33,410 nucleotides of DNA from a virus. The translations under genes and the position numbers were made by a program. Under the pieces are notes generated by a model, which saw nothing but the letters and a program-made list of their open reading frames with translations, did no database searches and had not been told where the DNA came from. The DNA is taken from IMG/VR virus record IMGVR_UViG_3300049846_001507, positions 1-33,410 of that record; one strand, given 5' to 3'. Shown here piece by piece: positions 20,507 through 28,085 of this stretch (position 1 is its first letter; every line of letters begins with the position of its first letter).

Positions 20507-21502
20507 TTAGGAAGCACGTTGCTTCAGTTGCCGCATCGTGCCCCGAATGGTGTCCTCCAACGATCCGACCGGCTCTGTCGGAGCGGCCCCATCGTTTGCG
20601 GACTTGACATTCACACCAGCAGCTTTCTTTTTCGGCAAAGCTGCCAAGCGTGCGTTTTCTTTGAGCTTGGCTTCGTGATCTGTCAGAAGACGAGCCTGCT
20701 CTTTGGCCCTGGTCACGGGGTTGGCCCACACTGCCATGTCGTAGGCGTCCTGTAGGGACTTGCCTTGCGACACAAACGCCGCAATGTCAGTTGCGACTTC
20801 CTCGAAGTATGGGTGCGCCTTCGTGTCCGCTGCGAATGCATCAACTTCCTTTTGGACTTCCGTTTTGACGGATTCCAGTTCTCGTTGGGTCCGTTCCTGA
20901 ATCGCTGATTCCAGCCCACTCAATTTCTGCTGGAGTTGCTGAATTATTGGATCAACCGGAGCAGGCGATTGCCCTTGCGCTTGCGCCTGCTGCATCTCAT
21001 CAATGATCTTGAGGTTCTTGCCAAGCTGCTCATAGTATGCCCGCCGCTGCTCAATCGGGCCTTCAGTCAACATGCGGTGGGCTTTCAACAAGGAATCAAT
21101 CGCATACGGTGCTTGAATGTTTTGCTTATTGAGATACTCCATATGCGGTTGGAGCGCGTCACGGACAGGACTGAATTGCTTGAAGCCGTTCAGCAGCTGC
21201 TCTTCTCGTTCAACAAAGTAGCCCTGGACGGTCGGATCGAGCTTCGTCCAGTATTCATGCATCTCTTTCTTCCATGACTTCGGCGGATCATAAGTCTTGG
21301 CTTGTACGGTCGGCGTCACCGATTCTTTCGGCTGCTCTGGCGCAGGCGTCTCTGTTGCGACAGGCGTTTCAGGCGCCGTCGTTTCTTCCAGTCCTGGCGT
21401 TTCGTCAGGCTCAGACATCGGCCCAAACACCGATTTGCCGATCCGGTCGGAAATACTGTCAATGTCCATCGTGGGGGTACTGGTGTCGCCAGTGGGTTCC
21501 AT
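20507..21502 (-). CDS. Capsid scaffolding protein
   Basis: The 331-residue acidic protein has a Pro/Thr/Glu-rich disordered N-terminus and a conserved-looking segment (YDPPKSWKKEMHEYWTKLDPTVQGYFVEREEQLLNGF). A Gln-rich coiled coil follows (about 155-225: QQLQQKLSGLESAIQERTQRELESVKTEVQKEV). The C-terminus is basic (KLKENARLAALPKKKA, MRQLKQRAS), like the capsid-binding end of scaffolds. It lies directly upstream of the capsid gene. ATG 21502 has GGAGG just before it. A terminator hairpin immediately precedes that ribosome site. Confidence 0.8.
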   Translation of the reverse strand: MEPTGDTSTPTMDIDSISDRIGKSVFGPMSEPDETPGLEETTAPETPVATETPAPEQPKESVTPTVQAKTYDPPKSWKKEMHEYWTKLDPTVQGYFVEREEQLLNGFKQFSPVRDALQPHMEYLNKQNIQAPYAIDSLLKAHRMLTEGPIEQRRAYYEQLGKNLKIIDEMQQAQAQGQSPAPVDPIIQQLQQKLSGLESAIQERTQRELESVKTEVQKEVDAFAADTKAHPYFEEVATDIAAFVSQGKSLQDAYDMAVWANPVTRAKEQARLLTDHEAKLKENARLAALPKKKAAGVNVKSANDGAAPTEPVGSLEDTIRGTMRQLKQRAS

Positions 21503-21510
21503 GCATCCTC

Positions 21511-21554
21511 CAAAATAAAAAACCACTGCCAGGGATCACATCCCCAACAGTGGC
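21511..21554 (-). terminator. Rho-independent terminator before the scaffold gene
   Basis: On the minus strand, CCACTG/CAGTGG (21548-21553/21523-21528) encloses GGGAT/ATCCC, followed directly by TTTTTTATTTT. The scaffold's GGAGG starts right after the T-tract. It would lower read-through from the accessory block into scaffold and capsid, or mark an mRNA end. Good structural match. Confidence 0.75.
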
Positions 21555-21583
21555 TATAGGCTTCGCGTGTTCTGAAGCGTTAG

Positions 21584-21682
21584 CTATTTGTCAAGTAGGT
21601 CTTTTAACTTACGACGTAATCCTTCCAGCAAGCGTAGTACGTCGATGATAAACTTCCGCTCTTCGTCTGTCAATTTCATCAT
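21584..21682 (-). CDS. 32-residue helical peptide
   Basis: The small frame starts in an ATGATG overlap with the previous stop. It encodes one amphipathic, charged helix: MKLTDEERKFIIDVLRLLEG, then LRRKLKDLLDK. It ends 29 bases before the terminator hairpin. It may be a small assembly factor. Real by coupling and composition; function unknown. Confidence 0.5.
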   Translation of the reverse strand: MMKLTDEERKFIIDVLRLLEGLRRKLKDLLDK

Positions 21683-21984
21683 TCAAAGTCAGTATCTATG
21701 TACTGCGCAATGACTGTTAAGGCTTCCCGTTTCGCAGCGCACAGTTTCTTTCTATTTTTCTCTGTGAGAATCGTCTGTAAAACCCTAGCAACCCGCGCAC
21801 ATTCTAGCGCCTGAATCTCTTTCGCCACTCTCACTTCTTGCTGCAATCTTCCATTGGAATCGTTGTATTCCCTCAACAAATTGAACAACGCACGCGCTGT
21901 TTTGACCGGGATAGGCTTTGTCGGAGTCCCTCCCAATAAGAGGAGACAACCAATGTCAGGCTTAACATCTTCAAGGTGTATCAT
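21679..21984 (-). CDS. Small helical hypothetical protein
   Basis: The 101-residue protein starts MIHLEDVKPDIGCLLLLGG and is helical from residue 27 on (KTARALFNLLREYND, QQEVRVAKEIQALECARVARVLQTIL, REALTVIAQYI). ATG overlaps the upstream TGA and its TGA overlaps the next ATG. No family is recognised. Codon use is somewhat A+T-richer than in the capsid genes. Confidence 0.58.
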   Translation of the reverse strand: MIHLEDVKPDIGCLLLLGGTPTKPIPVKTARALFNLLREYNDSNGRLQQEVRVAKEIQALECARVARVLQTILTEKNRKKLCAAKREALTVIAQYIDTDFE

Positions 21985-22412
21985 TGCATCTCCGGGGTCA
22001 ATCGCACGGGTTCTGCCGTCAACCCTTGATGAATCACTTCTTTCGCCAACTGCGCCTTCTTCGCAGGCGGCATCTTGGCAATTTCGGTATAGACCGTTTC
22101 CTCGATCTTGGCCTCAAACTCCTGCTGGACTGCCTCACGGCGCCGATCCACGTCCTTTTTCATCTCCGGGTCATATTCGACACAGCCATGCCGAGCCATA
22201 TCCTCCCGCCGCGCCGCATGCGACTGCACGGGTTGTCCGGTAATCGGGCTGCGATAATGCACATCAGGAGCAATCGTAACCATTGGACTTGTAAAGAGTC
22301 TTTCGGATTGTTCGCCACAGGTTCCACATGGAACAGTCTCACGATAGCACTTCACTGGCACCATCTCTTCGGTCAGATGAGCCGCTTTACAGCGATACAC
22401 GTAGGTTGGCAT
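21981..22412 (-). CDS. FmdB-type zinc-ribbon protein
   Basis: The 143-residue protein starts MPTYVYRCKAAHLTEEM, with a second pair PCGTCGEQSERLFTSP. This is the FmdB/CxxC putative regulatory zinc ribbon found at the N-terminus of many phage and bacterial proteins. A helical C-terminus follows (KKDVDRRREAVQQEFEAKIEETVY). ATG 22412 is preferred over an in-frame GTG at 22421, as the family begins MPTY. The gene overlaps the end of the GT8-like gene by 26 bases. The ribbon call is good; its role in the phage is unknown. Confidence 0.72.
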   Translation of the reverse strand: MPTYVYRCKAAHLTEEMVPVKCYRETVPCGTCGEQSERLFTSPMVTIAPDVHYRSPITGQPVQSHAARREDMARHGCVEYDPEMKKDVDRRREAVQQEFEAKIEETVYTEIAKMPPAKKAQLAKEVIHQGLTAEPVRLTPEMQ

Positions 22413-23085
22413 AAGGTGCACTCATTAAGTCATATTCCGCATGCCACAGATTGGCATGGTCGCACGTCGCATACCCCTCAAAGCATGGCGTCCCAAGGGT
22501 ATAGTGCAACAGTTTAGCCTTCTCGTTCTGGTCATACTCTCCTACCAGCCAATTCCACTGAAGCGGCAAAGCCCCGATCTTGTCCTCAAACGTCCACTTG
22601 AATTGATGGAGGTCGAGCCCTGTCGCCGTATTGACATACTCTGGTGTCAATTGCCGACAGAGGGCATTATTGAACAGCATGACACTCGACCAGTTCTTAC
22701 AGCGGTAGGGTGTCTGGACCTGATTCAGAAACTTCCGATCTGATTTCGGAATATAGTCATGCTGCACCACCTGTACGGCCTTTTTAGGGTAGGCCAAGCC
22801 GTAGAAGAACAGCTCGCCAATATCCGCCTGACAGAGCATGTCACAGTCCAGAAACAAGGAATGGCCTTCGTATCCAGAGAGATACGGGACCAGGAACCGT
22901 GAGAGCGAGAAGTCCGTCGATTCCAGCGGACCTCGTGAACGACGATAGGTCTGTTCAATTTGTGAGCGCATGACCGGCGTAATGCTCACCGGAACAGACG
23001 CATGACGCAGAATGGAATGGCTTAGGACGTGATACGCCACGGTCTCTTTCTGGTCATAGCCAATAAAGACTTGCAATGGCTTCAC
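22387..23085 (-). CDS. Glycosyltransferase, GT8-like
   Basis: The 232-residue protein begins (GTG 23085, right after the upstream stop) KPLQVFIGYDQKETVAYHVLSHSILRHAS. It contains FLVPYLSGYEGHSLFLDCDML, where the DxD of the metal/nucleotide-sugar site lies, and later WSSVMLFNNALC, W-NWLVGEYD and LHYTLGTPCFEGY, as in GT8-type GT-A enzymes. It would transfer a hexose from a UDP-sugar. It lies among virion beta proteins and ends overlapping the FmdB-like gene. Confidence 0.78.
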   Translation of the reverse strand: MKPLQVFIGYDQKETVAYHVLSHSILRHASVPVSITPVMRSQIEQTYRRSRGPLESTDFSLSRFLVPYLSGYEGHSLFLDCDMLCQADIGELFFYGLAYPKKAVQVVQHDYIPKSDRKFLNQVQTPYRCKNWSSVMLFNNALCRQLTPEYVNTATGLDLHQFKWTFEDKIGALPLQWNWLVGEYDQNEKAKLLHYTLGTPCFEGYATCDHANLWHAEYDLMSAPYANLRVSL

Positions 23086-23087
23086 GA

Positions 23088-23366
23088 TTAGGACACCCCT
23101 GGCACTACAAAGAAGGTCACATCCAGGGTGTTCGCAATGGTGGCATGCAGCCCGCCTCGGCACCCTGCTGGAAACTTGTGCCATCCAATAGCAGGTGTAA
23201 TAGTCCCGCCAAGCACAGTCCCGCCAGATCCGCCTTTACGTAGAACGAGCGTACCACTCGTTGTGGAATTCACATAGAATCCCAACAGGATACAATTCGT
23301 AGTCAGAATCACATCCCCGGTTGCCGTTAGATTGACTGTTGTCCCATAGCCCTGCGTGATTGTCAT
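23088..23366 (-). CDS. Small beta-rich virion-type protein
   Basis: The 92-residue beta-rich protein (ITQGYGTTVNLTATGDVILTT, LLGFYVNSTTSGTLVLRKGG, TITPAIGWHKFPAG) has the composition of small fibre or decoration proteins and no enzyme motif. It lies between the repeat protein and the GT8-like gene. A GAGG site precedes its ATG. Likely a surface structural subunit. Confidence 0.58.
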   Translation of the reverse strand: MTITQGYGTTVNLTATGDVILTTNCILLGFYVNSTTSGTLVLRKGGSGGTVLGGTITPAIGWHKFPAGCRGGLHATIANTLDVTFFVVPGVS

Positions 23367-23378
23367 AGTCCCTCCTCG

Positions 23379-25097
23379 TTACAGAAACCATTCCCACTCA
23401 GCTTCATCCTCATCGAGTAACCACTGGTGATAGGCATCCAGCTCTTGCTGGAGTTGTTGAATACGTTCGGTATATACCTGCTGTTGCTGGGCCAACCCCA
23501 GAAGCCGACCCATCGCCTTGTCCACTTTCCGCTCAAGAACCGTGGGGGCATCAGAGCTGACGACCGGCAGAGGCGCCGTTGCAATCTCTGGCTCGCCCGC
23601 GATAAGCGCATGAATCGTTGCTTGAATATCACGGTAAATATCTTCGAGCGGTTTCGGTTTGCGACGTTTTCTTGGTGCATCATCGCCTCCCCGAACAACT
23701 GACGTAATAATGACATTTGGCCCATCTGGTGTAACAACCGCCAATCGTGCCGATGGCCATATTACTCTGACATGCTCTTCCCATTGCTGACGAATCGTGG
23801 CAGACCACGGCTGATAGCCTATTGGAGGATTATCAGTCTGCTCAGGATTGACTAAAGGCTTGGCTTCCTGGAACGCTGGATCAGGCGGAATCCAGCATGT
23901 CGCAATAATATCGAAGTTAGGGTGCCGTGACGTGAAGGGTGGATTATCGTGAACATCGGGAATGGGCGTCTTGCGTGTGGTTTGGCTGTCCCATTCCGGT
24001 ATAGTCCATAGAGTAATTGGCCCCGCAGCTTGTCGTGTAAATGCCTGTTGCGGAACAATCGCGGGCCCGCTCGGTGTGACGACGGCTCGGCGTGGTTGTG
24101 GATAATCCGCCTCTTTCCACGTCGAGACGATACCGTAGAGTGTGTCCAGTGAGGATGGAATCAGTGAGGATAGGTCAATTATCCGATTGAACCAGACTGC
24201 TTGAAGCGGACGTGGTTCCCATTGGTCGTAAATATGCGTAATCAGCGGGTCGCGTGGAGGCGGATTGTCAGCAGGTCCAACCGTGGGACCGTCTTGAAGC
24301 CCAACAGTTCCCTGCAGTGTACTGAGTGTGACCGCATTCCACCGGTCTATCGTGGCATAGTTGAGGACTCGCGCCGGTGGTTGATCGCCTGCTACGACGA
24401 CGGTGGGGATAGGCGTATACCGTTGCCCTGGAATCGTCCAGGTGGTGGGCTCCCATTGGGCAATGGGTTGCGAAGTGGCGTCAGACCAGGCCGCTGGATC
24501 ATGCCGATCTGGAATGGGTGTCTTGAGTGTAACCTGCGTAGGCCAATCCGGCTGTGGCCACATCCATACTGGTGCCGCCAACTCTGGCACATAGGGAACC
24601 GACGATGGGGCAATGACGGCATCAGGAATGGGCGTTTTGAGCGTAACTTGCGTCGGCCAGTCAGGTTGCGGCCACCGATCGACCAATAGTGGGAACGAGT
24701 AGGCCGCTGGGTCGTGACGATCAGGGATTGGCGCTTTCTCGGTCGTCTGACTTGGCCAGTCATTTTGTGGCCAAAGCGCCACCGCAGGCGAGGTCCCTGG
24801 TTTCTGCTGTACCCAATCATGTCGATCGGGAATGGGGGTCTTCCGCGTATATTGCGTATCCCAGGTGGTCGGCTCCCAGACCCGTATCACCGCTTGGCGA
24901 TGATCGGTCTTGGGCGGGGGGTTATCAACTCGTGTTTGATAGCCGACCGTGGCAAAGAGGGGTGTGACGGCAACAAGACTCCAGGTCGCCAGCACGCCAC
25001 CCATAATGGCGTTCCGCAACGCGGTCGATGGCTGAGAAGACGAGATGGGCCCGCCCTGAAAGGCATTCGGCTGGAAGGCATTCGGCTGAAAGCTCAT
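23379..25097 (-). CDS. Large Trp/Pro-rich repeat protein, putative virion appendage
   Basis: The 572-residue protein begins with an FQPNAFQ repeat (SFQPNAFQPNAFQGGP), a start known from some phage virion proteins. A hydrophobic segment follows (residues 30-50). About 11 tandem units of 33-40 residues then start at Trp74, 109, 142, 180, 215, 253, 293, 327, 364, 402 and 439. Best units read WPQPDWPTQVTLKTPIPD, followed by RHDP or DNPP. A basic hinge (RKRRKPK) and a C-terminal coiled coil (VDKAMGRLLGLAQQQQVYTERI) end it. No enzyme motif and no family that I recognise. Neighbours are GT and MTase genes, so it may be the glycan acceptor. Confidence 0.6.
   Translation of the reverse strand: MSFQPNAFQPNAFQGGPISSSQPSTALRNAIMGGVLATWSLVAVTPLFATVGYQTRVDNPPPKTDHRQAVIRVWEPTTWDTQYTRKTPIPDRHDWVQQKPGTSPAVALWPQNDWPSQTTEKAPIPDRHDPAAYSFPLLVDRWPQPDWPTQVTLKTPIPDAVIAPSSVPYVPELAAPVWMWPQPDWPTQVTLKTPIPDRHDPAAWSDATSQPIAQWEPTTWTIPGQRYTPIPTVVVAGDQPPARVLNYATIDRWNAVTLSTLQGTVGLQDGPTVGPADNPPPRDPLITHIYDQWEPRPLQAVWFNRIIDLSSLIPSSLDTLYGIVSTWKEADYPQPRRAVVTPSGPAIVPQQAFTRQAAGPITLWTIPEWDSQTTRKTPIPDVHDNPPFTSRHPNFDIIATCWIPPDPAFQEAKPLVNPEQTDNPPIGYQPWSATIRQQWEEHVRVIWPSARLAVVTPDGPNVIITSVVRGGDDAPRKRRKPKPLEDIYRDIQATIHALIAGEPEIATAPLPVVSSDAPTVLERKVDKAMGRLLGLAQQQQVYTERIQQLQQELDAYHQWLLDEDEAEWEWFL
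23718..24878 (-). repeat. Coding tandem repeat, about 36 residues (about 110 bases) per unit
   Basis: Eleven Trp-started units with a mean spacing near 36.5 residues lie within the 572-residue protein. Units 3 and 4 (from residues 142 and 180) are identical over 18 residues. Units 1, 2, 5 and 9 share W..(N/D/T)W..Q.T.KTPIP. Units 6-8, 10 and 11 are degenerate but keep the first Trp and often a following proline. The decay pattern suggests old duplication with local recent conversion. Confidence 0.7.
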
Positions 25098-25648
25098 GCT
25101 TTAATCAACGTCGCAATGAGTTGTTGGGCTGCTTCTTTGAAGAACGAGACTGCATGTTGTTGATATTCCGGCGTTCTGGCCGTCACGCTCTGATGGAGGC
25201 CATACCCTAATGTGTGCTCAAAGTTACAGGTATAGCCATCAGGGTCTTTGTAATTCTGTGCCTCTCGCCAGGCTTTATTGAGACGGGGATACCAGGCTTC
25301 TGTGACTGGCGGCCATTGCACCGTGACATCACCATAGGCTGCGCAGGCTGCCCAATAGGGGGTAATGATCGTGGCCTTGGCCCCAGGTTTGAGCACGCGA
25401 TAGAGTTCATGGACAAAATGGATCCGTTCGGTAGGCGTCAAGTAATTGACCAAATAGCCGCAATGGACTTCATCGACGGTGTTCTTCCCCCACGGCCATC
25501 GCTTCCGCAGATCCACGACGCGCACGCCAGGAGACGCCTGCTTGTCAATTTTGAGAAACCCGTCAGGAGTCACCGTGCCTTTTCCACAACCCAGATCGAG
25601 CTTGAGTAACGGTGAGTCCTTCACTTCGACGAACTTCTTTTTTACCAT
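25094..25648 (-). CDS. SAM-dependent methyltransferase (class I)
   Basis: The 184-residue protein has LLKLDLGCGKGTVTPDGFLKIDK (motif I and the acidic residue after strand 2), VRVVDLRKRWPW, VDEVHCGYLVNYLT, and HELYRVLKPGAKATIITPYWA (post-motif strand 5). This is the fold of glycan and small-molecule methyltransferases in phage clusters. ATG 25648 overlaps the GT stop, and its TGA overlaps the repeat-protein ATG (ATGA). It is translationally coupled between a glycosyltransferase and a putative surface protein. Confidence 0.78.
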   Translation of the reverse strand: MVKKKFVEVKDSPLLKLDLGCGKGTVTPDGFLKIDKQASPGVRVVDLRKRWPWGKNTVDEVHCGYLVNYLTPTERIHFVHELYRVLKPGAKATIITPYWAACAAYGDVTVQWPPVTEAWYPRLNKAWREAQNYKDPDGYTCNFEHTLGYGLHQSVTARTPEYQQHAVSFFKEAAQQLIATLIKA

Positions 25649-26364
25649 GTCGTATCCGTCTCCACGTCGTAATGCCCGACCTTCACCGAACAATCAATGG
25701 CGACCCGATAGCCATGCTTCCTGAAGTCGGTCCAGGCATAGAGGTCTTGTGTGGCAATCCCATCCTTCTTCTGGGTGACAAACCAGGGACGCCGCAGCCG
25801 TTTATCCTTGAACATCTTGAGCCGCCACAGGTTAAATCCCATCCCGCTCCCGCAGCATTCCACCAATCCCCCGTTTGGGTCGGGTAACTGTGGACGGAAA
25901 TTCAGCACTGGATCACGAGGATCACCCCAGATTTGCGCCACGCCGCCTTCGCCCTTGGTGTAGTACAACCCGCCGATACAGTCGAAGCGGGGATTGGCTT
26001 CCATCCGTTCCAGTAACTTGATGACGCCATCGGCTGGCGGCATATTGTCATGTTCCATCGTCAACAGGTATTCCCAGGTCGAAAGTTCAGGGTGTGCAAG
26101 AATCTGGTCAATCGCCGTCGAATAGGCTTCGCCTACTTCCATCCCAATCGCCAGTAGCCGTGCGACCCCATTGTTGGGCGGGAACGCCAAGTTCCAATGG
26201 GAGAGGGCGACTTTAGCAGGAATGGTGGCACTGGCCGGTAAGAGGACGATAATCCGTTGCCGCTTCCAGCTTTTGCTTTTATCCAGCCGCGCACGCGTCT
26301 TGCCGACATCGCCATTATGGCGTCCAGCGGTCGGCATCTCTTGAATGAGCAATTGCGGTTTCAT
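25642..26364 (-). CDS. Glycosyltransferase-like protein (GT-A, family 2-type)
   Basis: The 240-residue protein has RIIVLLPASATIPAKVALSHWNLAFPPNNG, EAYSTAIDQILAHPELSTWEYLLTMEHDN (acidic site equivalent to DxD), ERMEANPRFDCIGGLYYTKGEGG, GSGMGFNLWRLKMF and DLYAWTDFRKHGYRVAIDCSVKVGHYD. The order fits GT-A phage glycosyltransferases, with a C-terminal His after the catalytic loop. ATG 26364 overlaps the fibre stop (TGATG). It lies between an appendage gene and a methyltransferase. Confidence 0.74.
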   Translation of the reverse strand: MKPQLLIQEMPTAGRHNGDVGKTRARLDKSKSWKRQRIIVLLPASATIPAKVALSHWNLAFPPNNGVARLLAIGMEVGEAYSTAIDQILAHPELSTWEYLLTMEHDNMPPADGVIKLLERMEANPRFDCIGGLYYTKGEGGVAQIWGDPRDPVLNFRPQLPDPNGGLVECCGSGMGFNLWRLKMFKDKRLRRPWFVTQKKDGIATQDLYAWTDFRKHGYRVAIDCSVKVGHYDVETDTTW

Positions 26365-27461
26365 CAGTACGTACTCAACCAATTGTGCCAGTACATTTGT
26401 CCGGTCGTCCCGCGAATATCAGCGGTCCCCAAGCTCGCGGTCGCTTGCGTCGTGCTGGTCGCCAAGAATCCGTGGAAGGGCCTGACGTTCGTGGTGCTAT
26501 TACTCACCGACAACCCTTGCCGTTTGTAGGCGTTGACCAATCCATCGACCTGCCCTAGGACGCTCCCTACGCCAAAGTTTGTGCCGAGGGCAGCGATGCC
26601 ACCAGACGTGCCCGCACTGGCCGAGGTCGAAAAAGTCATGCGCCCGACCCAGAAAATAGTGGGTGGAAGCGTTGTGGACATTCCAAAAATCGCCATAATC
26701 GACCCGCTCAGGTAGGCTCCAACACCTGAAATGAGCGAATCGTATCGTGTCGAGGCCATGGTACTGGCGGACAGATTGCTGGTGCCGCTGGTGGCGGTTG
26801 AGGTATAGGTCACGCCGCCATTAGAGTCCCACTGCCCTGGGAAACTAAGAGTCAGATAATTGGTAAATGAGCCTGAACTGGTGTTGGCCGTCGAGAGCCG
26901 CATTTCGTTCGTAGCAATCCACGAGTTCTGCGCCGTCCAGTAGGATTCGAGTCGTGTGGTATTGGCTCCTGACGCTTGCGTGTAAATGGCCCAATGATTG
27001 TATTGCGTGATCGTGCGCGTGACTGAGCCGGTTGACGCGGCTGAATACGCTGCGCCACCCGCAAAGTTGGCAGGGAAGGCAAAGAGAGCGTGAATCTGCC
27101 CCTTCGCCAACGCTTGATCGTTTTCATAGGGACCGTCAAAGTACCACGTGCCGTTCGACATCGAACTGAGGGACATCTGTGTGGACGCCGTATTGAAGAG
27201 GGGGAACGGCACAAACCACGGGTCAGATTGAATCCCCACCGAGATGCCGCCCGCTGCCGTGGAACTGGACAGGCCGCTCCCAAACTGAAACACCGGCGCC
27301 ACTTCAGACGCCGACAGACTCACCACATGGTTGGAGTTCCAGTCGATAGGGCGCACGAGGTTCGAGGCTTGATCGGTGGTGGTGCCACCAGTACTGTTAT
27401 TGATCGTGACAACGCCAGACCAGTCGGCAATGGTATCGCTTTTGGCATGGGTTACCGGCAT
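26364..27461 (-). CDS. Putative virion appendage / fibre protein
   Basis: The 365-residue protein starts PVTHAKSDTIADWSGVVTINNSTGGTTTDQASNLVRPIDWNSNHV, an N-terminus recurrent in phage appendage proteins. It is then rich in Ser, Thr, Gly and Ala with beta strands (SSMSNGTWYFDGPYEND, TITQYNHWAIYTQASGANTTRLE, FWVGRMTFSTS). High Ser/Thr content would supply many O-glycosylation sites. GT and MTase genes lie on both sides. Structural class is fair; exact location in the virion is unknown. Confidence 0.62.
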   Translation of the reverse strand: MPVTHAKSDTIADWSGVVTINNSTGGTTTDQASNLVRPIDWNSNHVVSLSASEVAPVFQFGSGLSSSTAAGGISVGIQSDPWFVPFPLFNTASTQMSLSSMSNGTWYFDGPYENDQALAKGQIHALFAFPANFAGGAAYSAASTGSVTRTITQYNHWAIYTQASGANTTRLESYWTAQNSWIATNEMRLSTANTSSGSFTNYLTLSFPGQWDSNGGVTYTSTATSGTSNLSASTMASTRYDSLISGVGAYLSGSIMAIFGMSTTLPPTIFWVGRMTFSTSASAGTSGGIAALGTNFGVGSVLGQVDGLVNAYKRQGLSVSNSTTNVRPFHGFLATSTTQATASLGTADIRGTTGQMYWHNWLSTY

Positions 27462-28036
27462 GCGAGTCCCAAGTCCTTTCGCTGTTGGAGCGTCGGCCTC
27501 GTCAAGAACGCCAACGCCTCAATGTTCCATTGCTCCGACGACACATAGACCGAATGAAATCCGGCTTCACGTAACGTCGCCGCCAGCGACTTCACGGTAA
27601 ATCCGCACTTATGGGCGTAGTACAGATTCCCGCGTTCCATCTGCGCGCCCCATCCATACAGGACATCGTGGAAGCGAATCGGCCCGCCATTACTGATGTA
27701 CCAGGTATCCATGAGGTCTTTCTTGCCTGTGACCACCGCGTCCATCAGTGCACCCAGATCGGGCACTTTGATATGGGCAAAGCCTTTCGGCTTCAGGACA
27801 TGCTTGAACCCCTGCAAGACCGTAGGCACATCATGCCGATAGAAATGTTCGAGATTATGGGAGCAATACACTGCGTCATACCGCGCACGCGCCAATGACG
27901 CCATGTCTTTCGCATCACAACAAATATCCGGGTGGACAGCAGGATCAATGTCCAGCACGTCCTGCTGCCACCCCTGATAGGATGAAGGCAACACACGCGA
28001 GGCGCCGCCTCCCACATTGAGTACGTGCTTTATCAC
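27452..28036 (-). CDS. SAM-dependent methyltransferase (class I)
   Basis: The 194-residue protein has HVLNVGGGASRVLP (motif I), QDVLDIDPAVHPDICCDAKDM (motif II acidic residues), YDAVYCSHNLEHFYRHDV and FKHVLKPKGFAHIKVPDLGAL, and a C-terminal GFTVKSLAATLREAGFHSVYV. The start is GTG 28036 after AGGGG; two alternative hairpins cover that site. It overlaps the appendage gene by 10 bases. It is the third such methyltransferase in the operon and has the same LEHF core as the one at 16923. Confidence 0.8.
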   Translation of the reverse strand: MIKHVLNVGGGASRVLPSSYQGWQQDVLDIDPAVHPDICCDAKDMASLARARYDAVYCSHNLEHFYRHDVPTVLQGFKHVLKPKGFAHIKVPDLGALMDAVVTGKKDLMDTWYISNGGPIRFHDVLYGWGAQMERGNLYYAHKCGFTVKSLAATLREAGFHSVYVSSEQWNIEALAFLTRPTLQQRKDLGLACR

Positions 28037-28038
28037 GA

Positions 28039-28072
28039 GCCCCTAGGAGTGGGGCCAGCCAAAGCCAGCCCC
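28039..28072 (-). promoter_or_regulatory. Mutually exclusive hairpins over a ribosome site
   Basis: On the minus strand GCCCC (28055-28051) can pair upstream with GGGGC (28072-28068), extended by four more pairs round TTTG. It can also pair downstream with GGGGC (28043-28039), which includes the AGGGG ribosome site of the methyltransferase gene. Only one can form at a time. No T-tract follows, so it is not a terminator. The switch role is inferred. Confidence 0.35.
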
Positions 28073-28085
28073 CTCCATCAGCGAA

